Positions 40,294 through 47,918 of a DNA stretch of 64,000 nucleotides are shown here, piece after piece. The stretch comes from JAFGRR01 sp964499235 (GTDB lineage Bacteria; Planctomycetota; Phycisphaerae; UBA1845; Fen-1342), in assembly GCA_964499235.1 (NCBI GenBank), contig CAZCKC010000002.1:1-64000 (forward strand). The letters are read 5' to 3'. The translations under genes and the position numbers were made by a program. The notes under the pieces were generated by a model. That model made no database searches and was not told where the DNA came from. It worked only from the letters and a program-made list of their open reading frames with translations. Position 1 is the first letter of the stretch. Each line of letters opens with the position of its first letter.

Positions 40294-41174
40294 TCTCACG
40301 GGCGATGGCGCTGCGGGTCTCGGCGGGCTTTTTATGGATGGGGCTGCTGGCGGGCGTGGTGTACGGCTTCACGCGGCTGGAAGATTATGTCCTGAACGAT
40401 CCGCAGTCGCCGAGCATCGCCGCGGCGAGCATCGAATGGGTTAACGCGCCGGCGTGGACACAGGCGGGGGCGTTCGTGGAAGTCCTGCCGCAGATCGAGC
40501 AGCGCCTTCGCTGGCACGACGACGGCACCTACACGATCAACGAGGTGCACGTCTGGAAGTGGGAGGACCTGTGCCGCCGGGTGCACGACGCGGTCAGCGC
40601 CTCGCCCTTCGTGGCTCACGTCGACCAGGTGACGAAGCGCAGCGACAACGTGATCCGGGTCTATGCAACGTTCCGCGAGCCGGCGACCTACGTGATCGAC
40701 CGGCGCGGGCTGATGTACTTGGTGTCGCGGGACGGGGTGCAGCTCACCGGCGGGAAATCGGCGGCTTACCTGGACCGCACGCGGTGGCTGCCGATTACCG
40801 GGGTCGACACGCCCCCGCCGGGCGTGGGTGAGACCTGGACGGGCCCGGACCTCAAAGCCGCCCTGACGCTGGCGCAGGTGCTCCAGACGGCGGAACGCGA
40901 CGGTAACCTCCCCTACCGCGGGCAGTTACGAGCCATCGACGTGTCAGGATTCCGGCCGCTGGCCGACGGCCCGCTGCGGTTGGCGACGACGGGCCCGACA
41001 GAAATTCTCTGGGGGCGAACGCCGGGGAAGGAAGTTGGGCTGGACGCGACGGCCGGCCAGAAGCTGGTGGCGTTACAGGCGCTGTTCGAGCAGCACGGAC
41101 AGCTGTCGGGCGGGGGCCCGGTGATTGACGTCAGCGACACGAAACGCGTGCTCATCCGGGATTCAAGCCGTTAA
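40236..41174 (+). CDS. FtsQ/DivIB-like cell division membrane protein
   Basis: 312 residues from ATG 40236 with GAGGAAGG ahead. A basic cytoplasmic N-terminus (K/R-rich, about 1-25), one membrane helix (about 27-47), and a periplasmic domain of about 260 residues. The position directly after murC-murB-ddl is where ftsQ usually lies. The periplasmic part has a POTRA-like segment around WEDLCRRVHDAVSASPFVAHVDQVTKRSDNVIRVYATFREP, including a REP-like motif as in FtsQ (VxR.P..Y). Sequence identity is too low to name it firmly. ftsA and ftsZ do not follow. Confidence 0.7.
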   Translation: MARAKKTSGGRKRRRDAPLISRAMALRVSAGFLWMGLLAGVVYGFTRLEDYVLNDPQSPSIAAASIEWVNAPAWTQAGAFVEVLPQIEQRLRWHDDGTYTINEVHVWKWEDLCRRVHDAVSASPFVAHVDQVTKRSDNVIRVYATFREPATYVIDRRGLMYLVSRDGVQLTGGKSAAYLDRTRWLPITGVDTPPPGVGETWTGPDLKAALTLAQVLQTAERDGNLPYRGQLRAIDVSGFRPLADGPLRLATTGPTEILWGRTPGKEVGLDATAGQKLVALQALFEQHGQLSGGGPVIDVSDTKRVLIRDSSR

Positions 41175-41245
41175 GATCTACGCATGAGCCGTCGTCTGTG
41201 CGCCTTCGGGCGTCGATTTTGAGAGCAGAGCAGGAGCACGCCGCG

Positions 41246-42058
41246 ATGCACGAGCTCATCGATATCCCGCTGGATGCGCTGCAGAGCCACCTGGCCTCGG
41301 GTGACACACGCTACCCAATCATGATCTGCATCAGCGTGGCGGTGGCCGGGCTGATCCTGATGGCCCGAGGCGCCCGGCTGACGCCGTTCCTGGCGGCCAC
41401 CGTCCTGACCGTTGTCGGCTGGTTCATCGGCGCGGCCAGCGCGACCGCGACGGGACTTCCGTACTGGCCGTCGACGATGGTGGGTGGCGCGATCGGCCTG
41501 ATCCTGGGCGTCGTGCTGGTGCGGTTCTGGGTTGCCCTGCTACTGTCTGGCGTCTTTGCGGGCATCGGGCTGACGGTTTACGCCATCAACGTCCTCCCGC
41601 CCCACTTGAAGGAATATGCTGAAGGCCAAACGATCGAAGAGTTCACGCTGCCAGGATCAGAGGCGGCCGCCGCGAGCCCGGGCTTCTTTGATGGCGGACG
41701 ATGGCAGTACCTGGTCGATCACGTGCCCAACCTGCAGGTGAGCCTGGTGGCGATCGCGGCGTCGACGGGACTGGCGGGTCTGGTGCTTGGACTGCTGCTG
41801 CCCTGGCTGTCGCGGGCGATGGTGGCGGCGACGACGGGGACAATCGCCTTCGTTATCGGTCTTTATGCGCTGGTCCACCTGGTCGGATGGGGCGAACACC
41901 TGAACCAAGTGACCGACTGGTACCTCACCGGGCTGGGGACGATCTGGTTGCTGAGCCTGGTGGTCAACCTCTTCGACGGACGGAGCGGCCGGCGGCAGCC
42001 CGCCCCGGCGCCGCCTCCCGCGCCGGCCACCCCGCAGCAGGCGCCGGCCACCACCTGA
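41246..42058 (+). CDS. Multi-pass membrane protein of unknown function (DUF4203-like)
   Basis: 270 residues from ATG 41246 (AGGAG with 9-base spacing). Helices at about 30-48, 50-75, 85-105 and 112-132, then a loop of about 40 residues with acidic residues, and three more near the C-terminus (about 165-240). The tail is Pro/Ala-rich (QPAPAPPPAPATPQQAPATT). Gly-rich helices resemble small multi-pass proteins such as DUF4203/TMEM198. No catalytic motif. It may be paralogous in architecture to the next gene. Confidence 0.75.
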   Translation: MHELIDIPLDALQSHLASGDTRYPIMICISVAVAGLILMARGARLTPFLAATVLTVVGWFIGAASATATGLPYWPSTMVGGAIGLILGVVLVRFWVALLLSGVFAGIGLTVYAINVLPPHLKEYAEGQTIEEFTLPGSEAAAASPGFFDGGRWQYLVDHVPNLQVSLVAIAASTGLAGLVLGLLLPWLSRAMVAATTGTIAFVIGLYALVHLVGWGEHLNQVTDWYLTGLGTIWLLSLVVNLFDGRSGRRQPAPAPPPAPATPQQAPATT

Positions 42059-42219
42059 CACCCGCGACCGCGTTTCCGCTCACGCAACGACGCCGTTCCT
42101 CGAAAGCCCCGCGGCGGGATTTGACGGGCACTTGCCTTTCTCATTCGACCCAACCATTTGCACGATAAAGCTGAGGTAACCGCCGCTGTGGCTTTGGGGC
42201 GGATCCGAGGCGTAACATC

Positions 42220-42837
42220 ATGAGATACCAGGACTTGCTGCTCCAGTGGATCGCACGCGAGCCCGGCTCGCTCGGCCTGTTGTTGCTGGCGCTGGGCGGG
42301 ATCTACGGCTTTATCGGGTTTCGTTTCTACCGGCCGCTGCTGGGGTTGAGTGCGGGCTTTTTCGGCTGGGTCGGCGGGTCGCTGCTGGCGGGGCTGTCGG
42401 ACAACCCGCCGGGCCTGGGCGGGCTAGCGGGGCTGGGGCTCGGCGTGGGGCTGGGGGCGTTGGCGCCGAAAGCGGCAGCGGTCACGGTCACGGGGCTGGT
42501 TTGGGGACTCTTAGGGGCGTATCTGACCGAGCAATTCGGTCTGGGGCCGATGTGGGTGCTGGGGTTAGGGGCGACCGGGCTGGCGTTCGGGGCGACGTTC
42601 GAGCTGGTGGCGAGCCGGGCGAACGTCGTGGTCCTGACGACGCTGCAGGGGGTGGTCCTGCTCCTCGTGGGGATCGTGGGCTTCTCGAGCGAGTTTTTCC
42701 CCGTATTCGGCAACACGTTCCGGAGCTGGGCGGCGAGCTGGGCGCTGCTGGTTCCGGTGGTCCTCGTGATGTTCACGGTCACGAGCGTTGCGTTCCAGGA
42801 GAACCACCGCCAGGGTCATCTGGGCGTTACCGCCTGA
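42220..42837 (+). CDS. Gly-rich multi-pass membrane protein (DUF4203-like)
   Basis: 205 residues with six or seven short Gly/Ala-rich membrane helices, such as GLLLLALGGIYGFIG and LAGLGLGVGLGALAP, spaced by few charged residues. The repeated GxxxG-like patterns imply tight helix packing. Function unknown. A short basic C-terminus (FQENHRQGHLGVTA) faces the cytoplasm by charge. It lies 161 bases after the preceding membrane protein; that gap shows no clear gene. Confidence 0.75.
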   Translation: MRYQDLLLQWIAREPGSLGLLLLALGGIYGFIGFRFYRPLLGLSAGFFGWVGGSLLAGLSDNPPGLGGLAGLGLGVGLGALAPKAAAVTVTGLVWGLLGAYLTEQFGLGPMWVLGLGATGLAFGATFELVASRANVVVLTTLQGVVLLLVGIVGFSSEFFPVFGNTFRSWAASWALLVPVVLVMFTVTSVAFQENHRQGHLGVTA

Positions 42838-42872
42838 ACCCAGGGTAATTCCCCCAGAAACGCACCAATCGC

Positions 42873-42901
42873 TTGACTTGCCCGCGGCCGTTGGCAATCA
42901 T
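42873..42901 (+). promoter_or_regulatory. Putative thrS promoter
   Basis: TTGACT (42873-42878, 5 of 6), 17-bp spacer, AATCAT (42896-42901, 4 of 6). Transcription from about 42908 would give a leader of about 230 bases before the thrS ATG at 43139. Confidence 0.45.
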
Positions 42902-42920
42902 TACCGGTACTTGCAAGCCA

Positions 42921-43042
42921 CGCTTTTCGCTCACGGAGTGATCCTTGGCGCGACGTACACAGACAGCCACATCCGCATGACACGCGTTACACGCGACGTG
43001 GTGGCGGGTACGGTGTGTCGGGTCGTGGCAGGACGAAAAGCG
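42921..43042 (+). promoter_or_regulatory. Structured 5' leader RNA of thrS
   Basis: CGCTTTTCG (42921-42929) pairs perfectly with CGAAAAGCG (43034-43042), with one further A-T pair (42920/43043) outside. Inside are TCAC-GGA-GTGA (42931-42941), GCCAC (42966-42970) with GTGGC (43001-43005), and CGCGT-TAC-ACGCG (42983-42995), so a multi-branched fold is likely. The remaining region 42838-43138 has no supported gene on either strand. It probably controls thrS by attenuation, antitermination or binding of ThrS, or is a separate RNA. Confidence 0.5.
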
Positions 43043-43138
43043 TTCCTCACTGTCTTTGATCTTCCACCTGCCCGAGGCAAGCGAAGTGGCTCGATGTTGA
43101 GCAACGGCCCGATCTGTGCAGTTGGAATGTGTTGATTC

Positions 43139-45304
43139 ATGGTTACGGTTCGCCTTCCTGACGGAAAACAACTCGAGTTCGCCGACGGCGTGACCGCCCG
43201 CGAGGTGGTCGGAGCCATCGGTCCCGGCCTCGCGCGGCAGGCGGTTGCGGCGAACGTCAACGGCCGGCTGGTCGAGCTCTTCGAGCCGATCAATGAGCCG
43301 GAGGTCGACTTCCAGGCGCTAACGCTGAACGACCCCGAGGGGCTCGAGGTCGCCCGGCACAGCGCCGCCCACGTGATGGCCGAAGCGATCTGCCAGCTAT
43401 GGCCGCAGACGAAGCTAGCTTACGGCCCGCCGGTGGAGAACGGCTTCTATTACGACATTGACCTGGACCACGCGCTGACGCCGGAAGAATTCAGCCAGAT
43501 CGAAGCCAAGATGAAGGCGATCGTGAAGGAGGACCGGCCGTTCACGCGGTACGAGGCGCCGCGCGACGCGGTGATGCAGCGGCTGCAGGTGGAGGGGAAC
43601 GAATACAAGATCGACAACGCGGAGCGCGCGACCGGCGACCAACTGAGCTTCTATGTCACGGGTGAGCCGGGGAGCGGTCAGTTCGAGGACCTCTGCCGCG
43701 GGCCGCACGTGCCGAGCACCGGGAAGATTGGCGCGTTCAAGGTGATGAGCGTGGCCGGCTCGCATTGGCACGGCGACGTCACCAAGCAGGCCTTGCAGCG
43801 GGTCTACGGAACGACGTGGCCGGACAAGCAGGCGCTGAAGACCTATCTCCAGCGGCTGGAGGAAGCGAAGAAGCGCGACCACCGGCGGATCGGGCAGGAG
43901 CTCGGGCTGTTCACGCTGGACCCGGAGGTCGGGCCGGGGCTGATCCTGTGGAAGCCGCGGGGCGCGGTGGTGCGGCATTGCCTGGAACAGGTGGTCCGCG
44001 AGATGCTGCTCGAGCATGGTTACCAGCCGGTATACACGCCGCAGATCGGCAAGCTGAGCCTGTACCGCACGAGCGGGCACTTCCCGTATTACCGTGACAA
44101 GCAGTTTCCCCCGATGTTCGACTCGCCGCGCGCGGAGCAGTTGAACGCGTTGTGGGAGCAGGCGCGGGCGAGCGCGCCGGGCGAAGCGTCGCCGGCGGAG
44201 CGTGAGCTCTGGACGGCATTGGCCGAGCAGTATCCTGACCTGCGCAACGCGGGCTATCCGTTCGACCTGCCGGCCGAGAAGCGGCAACGGCGGATCGAGC
44301 AATGGCTGGGGCAGGAAGATGGTTACCTGCTGCGCCCGATGAACTGCCCGCACCACGTGCGGATCTATGGCTCGGAGAAGCGGAGCTACAAGGAGCTGCC
44401 GATCCGGCTGGCGGAGTTTGGTACGGTTTACCGCAATGAGCAGACCGGCGAGTTGTCGGGCCTGACGCGGGTGCGGGGGCTGACGCAGGATGATGCGCAC
44501 ATTTTCTGCACGCCCGAGCAACTGGGCGCAGAGATCAATGACTGCCTCGACCAGGCGATGTACGTGCTCGACCTGGTCGGGATGACGAACTACAGCGTCG
44601 AGGTTTCCCTGCGCGATCCGAGCAGCGATAAGTACGTCGGGTCGGACGAGAACTGGGAGAAGGCCGAGGCGGCGATCAAGCAGGCGGTGGCGGGGCGCGA
44701 GCTCGATTACGTCGAGTCGATTGGCGAGGCAGCGTTTTACGGGCCGAAGATCGACTTTCACGCGAAGGATGCAATCGGGCGGAGCTGGCAGCTCGGCACG
44801 GTACAGGTGGATTACAATCTACCCGAGCGGTTCGAGCTCACCTACGTGGGCGACGACAATGCCGAGCATCGCCCGGTGATGGTGCACCGCGCGCCGCTGG
44901 GCTCGTTCGAGCGTTTCATCGGGATCCTGATTGAGCACTTCGCGGGGGCGTTCCCGCTTTGGCTGGCGCCGGTGCAGGCGACGATCTGCTCGGTGAGCGA
45001 GAAGTCGGCCGGCTACGCGAAGGAAGTCTTCGATCAGTGCCTGAACGCGGGATTGCGGGTCGAGCTCGACGACAGCGGCGACCGCATTGGCGCGAAGATC
45101 CGGCGGGCGACGCTGGAGAAGGTTCCGTACGTGATCGTGATCGGCGAGGCCGAAGCGGCTGACCGCTCGATCAACGTCCGGACGCGGGACGGGAAACAAC
45201 TGGGGACGGTCAAGGTGCCGGAGTTTCTGCACGCGTGTGCGATCGAAATCGCTGAGCGGCAGCTTGGTCCCCAAACTGAACTCACCGGCGTGGCGGCCGG
45301 CTGA
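43139..45304 (+). CDS. thrS: Threonyl-tRNA synthetase with a large catalytic-domain insertion
   Basis: 721 residues, longer than the usual 640. Order: TGS domain (about 1-62), tRNA-SAD/editing domain with HSAAHVMAEA (about 74-84), class II core (about 245-610) with motif 2-like YRNEQTG and LTRVRGLTQDDAHIFC, motif 3 HRAPLGSFERF (close to the end of the core), and the HGTP anticodon-binding domain (about 615-715). An insertion of about 65 residues (about 327-391, beginning FDSPRAEQLNALWEQA) lies between the GHFPYYRDKQF and GYLLRPMNCPHH segments, where standard ThrS has a few residues. It charges tRNA-Thr. Upstream is a structured leader; infC follows 24 bases later. Confidence 0.95.
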   Translation: MVTVRLPDGKQLEFADGVTAREVVGAIGPGLARQAVAANVNGRLVELFEPINEPEVDFQALTLNDPEGLEVARHSAAHVMAEAICQLWPQTKLAYGPPVENGFYYDIDLDHALTPEEFSQIEAKMKAIVKEDRPFTRYEAPRDAVMQRLQVEGNEYKIDNAERATGDQLSFYVTGEPGSGQFEDLCRGPHVPSTGKIGAFKVMSVAGSHWHGDVTKQALQRVYGTTWPDKQALKTYLQRLEEAKKRDHRRIGQELGLFTLDPEVGPGLILWKPRGAVVRHCLEQVVREMLLEHGYQPVYTPQIGKLSLYRTSGHFPYYRDKQFPPMFDSPRAEQLNALWEQARASAPGEASPAERELWTALAEQYPDLRNAGYPFDLPAEKRQRRIEQWLGQEDGYLLRPMNCPHHVRIYGSEKRSYKELPIRLAEFGTVYRNEQTGELSGLTRVRGLTQDDAHIFCTPEQLGAEINDCLDQAMYVLDLVGMTNYSVEVSLRDPSSDKYVGSDENWEKAEAAIKQAVAGRELDYVESIGEAAFYGPKIDFHAKDAIGRSWQLGTVQVDYNLPERFELTYVGDDNAEHRPVMVHRAPLGSFERFIGILIEHFAGAFPLWLAPVQATICSVSEKSAGYAKEVFDQCLNAGLRVELDDSGDRIGAKIRRATLEKVPYVIVIGEAEAADRSINVRTRDGKQLGTVKVPEFLHACAIEIAERQLGPQTELTGVAAG

Positions 45305-45316
45305 GGCGCTCATCAC

Positions 45317-45331
45317 AAGGAGGACGCCATC
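45317..45331 (+). promoter_or_regulatory. Strong Shine-Dalgarno with AUC start codon of infC
   Basis: AAGGAGG (45317-45323), 5 bases, then ATC (45329-45331) in the IF3 frame. The next in-frame start would be GTG 45380, which has no ribosome site and would delete 17 conserved N-terminal residues. IF3 in E. coli starts at AUU to allow autoregulation, so an AUC start is plausible. Confidence 0.75.
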
Positions 45332-45997
45332 AATCAGAATCTGCGCTCCAACGAGCAAATCCGCATTTCCCCCATTCGGGTGATCGACCATAACGAGCAG
45401 CAGGTGGGAATCATTGAAACCCACCAGGCACTCGCGATGGCCCGCGAGGCGGGGATGGACCTGGTCGAGGTCGCGCCGACGGCCCGGCCGCCGGTCTGCC
45501 GGATCATGGACTACGGCAAGTGGAAGTACGCCCAGAAGAAGAAGCACAAGAAGCACCACGAGCAGCAGCTCAAGGAGGTGCGGCTCCGGCCGAAGACCGA
45601 CGAGCACGACCGCTCCATCAAGGTCAACCGGGCGATCAGCTTCTTCAAGAAGGGCGACAAGGTTCAGTTCACGATCCAGTTCCGCGGCCGTGAACGCTTC
45701 CACCGCGAGATCGGGCTCGAAATCCTCGAGGACATCGCCCGCGAGTTCGGCGAGGACAAGGTCAAGGTCGAGAAGCGGCCGAGCATGGACGGCCGGCAGA
45801 TGACGATGATCCTGGCGCCGGTCAAGGGCGCGTTCAAGCCGGACGAGGATGAGCTGGCCGACGCGAAGGGCGAAGAGCCCGCCGACGTAAGCGAAGGCCA
45901 CTCGGACGAAGCGGAGGGCGACGAGCCTTCGCAGGCGGCCGAGCGGGAAGCGGCGCGGGAAGAGGCGATGCCGGAACCCAGCAACCAGCGCGAATAG
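45329..45997 (+). CDS. infC: Translation initiation factor IF-3
   Basis: 222 residues from ATC 45329. The N-terminus INQNLRSNEQIRISPIRVID matches the IF3-N domain start (INEEIRAPEVRLID in other species). IF3-N (about 1-75) has MDLVEVAPTARPPVCRIMDYGKWKY; a lysine-rich linker follows (KKKHKKHHEQQ), then IF3-C (about 90-185) with EVRLRPKTDEHD and KGDKVQFTIQFRGRE. An acidic tail of about 35 residues (GEEPADVSEGHSDEAEGDEPSQ) is added. IF3 selects start codons and prevents premature subunit joining. Usual partners rpmI and rplT do not follow; larC does. Confidence 0.93.
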   Translation: MNQNLRSNEQIRISPIRVIDHNEQQVGIIETHQALAMAREAGMDLVEVAPTARPPVCRIMDYGKWKYAQKKKHKKHHEQQLKEVRLRPKTDEHDRSIKVNRAISFFKKGDKVQFTIQFRGRERFHREIGLEILEDIAREFGEDKVKVEKRPSMDGRQMTMILAPVKGAFKPDEDELADAKGEEPADVSEGHSDEAEGDEPSQAAEREAAREEAMPEPSNQRE

Positions 45998-46086
45998 GGA
46001 TCGCCGCGTGGACCCGGCCGCTGCCGGCCGTCGCGCGTCGCGCGCTGCTTCTTCGGATTTCGTGACCACGCTTTGAGGGTGGCCCG

Positions 46087-47277
46087 ATGCGGATCGCCTA
46101 CTTCGATTGCTTTAGTGGGGTCGCCGGCGACATGACGTTGGCGGCGTTGATTCATGCCGGGCTCGATCCGGCGGTCCTGCGCGACATGATCGAGCGGCTC
46201 GGCTTGCCGGGCGTCACGCTGCACGTCGAGTCGGCGAAGCGGCACGGGATCGCGGCCACCCACGTCGACGTGCGGATCGACGAATCCGAAAAGAAGGCGC
46301 ACCGCCACCTGCCGCACATCATCGACATCATCCAGCGGGCGGACTTCACCGAGCCGGTCCAGGCGAAGGCGATCGATACCTTTGAGCGGCTGGCCGAGGC
46401 CGAGGCGAGCGTCCACGGCACCACGCCAGACAAAGTTCATTTTCACGAGGTCGGGGCGGCCGACGCGATCGTGGATATCTGCGGGGCGTGCCTTGGGCTG
46501 CATACGCTCGAGATCGAGGCGGTGTACTGCTCGCCGGTCCCGACGGGGTCGGGAACGGTCCAGTGTGCGCACGGGCTGATGCCGGTTCCGGCGCCGGCGA
46601 CCGCGGAGTTGCTGAAGGGCGTGCCGATCGCGCCGGTCGAGGAGCCGGGCGAGCTCACAACGCCCACGGGCGCGGCGCTGGTCAAGACGCTGGTTACGGA
46701 GTTCGGGCCCCTACCCGAGATGCGGATCGAGCAGGTCGGCTACGGGGCCGGCACGCGGATCGGCAAGACCCGCCCCAACGTGCTGCGCGTGCTGGTCGGC
46801 GAGATCGTTGCCACCCCGGACGGCGAAACCGACAGCGTGGCGGTCCTGGAGGCGCAGGTCGACGACAGCGACGGCCAGCGGCTGGCGTACACGGTCGAGC
46901 AGCTCTTGGCGGCCGGTGCGCTCGATGCCTACCTCGTGCCGATAATGATGAAGAAGGGCCGCCCCGGGCAGCTGATCACGGTCCTGACGCCGCCGGCGGC
47001 GGTGGCGACCACCGAGCGGATCCTCCTGTCCGAGACGTCGACCCTGGGTGTGCGGCGGTCGACCGTCTGGCGGACGAAGCTCCCCCGGCGGTTCGAGACC
47101 GTCGAGACGCCCTACGGGTCGCTGCCGGTCAAGGTGACGAGCCGGCCGGGCGGCGGACTGCAGGCGTGGCCGGAGTACGACGACTGTGCAGCCCGGGCGC
47201 GTGAGCACCAGGTGCCGCTGCGGCAGGTTCAGGAGGCAGCATTGTGGGCATGGCAACAGCGGGACAGCGCGCGGTAA
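46087..47277 (+). CDS. larC: LarC, nickel chelatase for the lactate racemase cofactor (single-chain form)
   Basis: 396 residues. LarC inserts nickel into the pyridinium-bisthiocarboxylate (NPN) cofactor using CTP. N-terminal FDCFSGVAGDMTLAALIHAG, the His-rich HRHLPHIIDIIQRA and VHFHEVGAADAIVDICGA, and the C-terminal ferredoxin-like domain with LEAQVDDSDGQRLAYTVEQLL. In some bacteria LarC is made by programmed frameshift from larC1/larC2; here it is one uninterrupted frame. larA, larB and larE are absent from this window, so the enzyme served is elsewhere. It overlaps the next gene by 34 bases. Confidence 0.9.
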   Translation: MRIAYFDCFSGVAGDMTLAALIHAGLDPAVLRDMIERLGLPGVTLHVESAKRHGIAATHVDVRIDESEKKAHRHLPHIIDIIQRADFTEPVQAKAIDTFERLAEAEASVHGTTPDKVHFHEVGAADAIVDICGACLGLHTLEIEAVYCSPVPTGSGTVQCAHGLMPVPAPATAELLKGVPIAPVEEPGELTTPTGAALVKTLVTEFGPLPEMRIEQVGYGAGTRIGKTRPNVLRVLVGEIVATPDGETDSVAVLEAQVDDSDGQRLAYTVEQLLAAGALDAYLVPIMMKKGRPGQLITVLTPPAAVATTERILLSETSTLGVRRSTVWRTKLPRRFETVETPYGSLPVKVTSRPGGGLQAWPEYDDCAARAREHQVPLRQVQEAALWAWQQRDSAR

Positions 47278-47900
47278 ACGCGACGTCCTCGTTGGCCGCG
47301 CCCCTGCTGGCCGATTGGTCTGACTCGATGCTGCCGACGCTGATGATCACGGCCGCGGTCGTGGTCAGCCTGTGGACGTTGCGGCGGGCGACGAACCGGC
47401 GACAGCGTCAGCCGCGGGCCCGCGAGCGGCTGGACGAGATCAAGCAGAACGTGCACACGCAGCAGGCAATGAGCGGCCTGTTGCTGGATCTTGAAGAATT
47501 CAGCCGGCGAACCAACGCGCAGCTCGATACCAAGTGTGCGAAGCTGGAGCAGTTGATCCGGGACGCGGATGCGCGGATTGCCCGGCTGGAAAAGCTGGGG
47601 GCCGGCCAGCACACGGGAGGGCGCGCCACTCCTCAACCAGCGCCAACCGCCACCCGATCGCGAACCGACATTCCCGAGGATCCAATCCCCCGCGTGAGGC
47701 GTGAGCGTTCTGCTCGCGCTGAACCCACCCCCACTGACGCCTCGCAGCCCAAGCCGGTCGGGGTCGGCCCCACGCCCCCGGGGACCCCCAACCAGCAGGT
47801 CTACGAGTTGGCGGACGAAGGGCGCTCGGCCATGCACATCGCCGAGCACCTCAAGCTGCCGCTCGGCGAGGTCGAATTCATCTTGCGATTACGCCAGTAA
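47244..47900 (+). CDS. Single-pass membrane coiled-coil protein with a C-terminal helix-turn-helix-like motif
   Basis: 218 residues from GTG 47244 with AGGAGG 7 bases upstream (inside larC); ATG 47250 has a longer spacing. One membrane helix at about 28-46, a basic juxtamembrane segment, a coiled coil (about 60-120, ERLDEIKQNVHTQQAMSG...), a Pro/Arg-rich linker and a C-terminal VYELADEGRSAMHIAEHLKLPLGEVEFILRL that looks like a short HTH of DUF6115 type. Function unknown. Convergent with the DUF4175-like gene 18 bases later. Confidence 0.75.
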   Translation: MGMATAGQRAVNATSSLAAPLLADWSDSMLPTLMITAAVVVSLWTLRRATNRRQRQPRARERLDEIKQNVHTQQAMSGLLLDLEEFSRRTNAQLDTKCAKLEQLIRDADARIARLEKLGAGQHTGGRATPQPAPTATRSRTDIPEDPIPRVRRERSARAEPTPTDASQPKPVGVGPTPPGTPNQQVYELADEGRSAMHIAEHLKLPLGEVEFILRLRQ

Positions 47901-47918
47901 GCAATTCGGTTGCCGCGG

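Noticed and set aside
42827..43171. Minus-strand frame of 114 codons with CHDPTHRTRHHVACNACHADV, resembling a multiheme cytochrome c.
   Set aside because: It overlaps the end of a membrane protein gene and the start of thrS, has no ribosome site and has only one complete CxxCH. The region is better explained as the thrS promoter and leader. A homology search with this segment would decide.
45380..45997. IF3 starting at GTG 45380.
   Set aside because: It lacks a ribosome site and would remove the conserved first 17 residues; ATC 45329 has an ideal Shine-Dalgarno.
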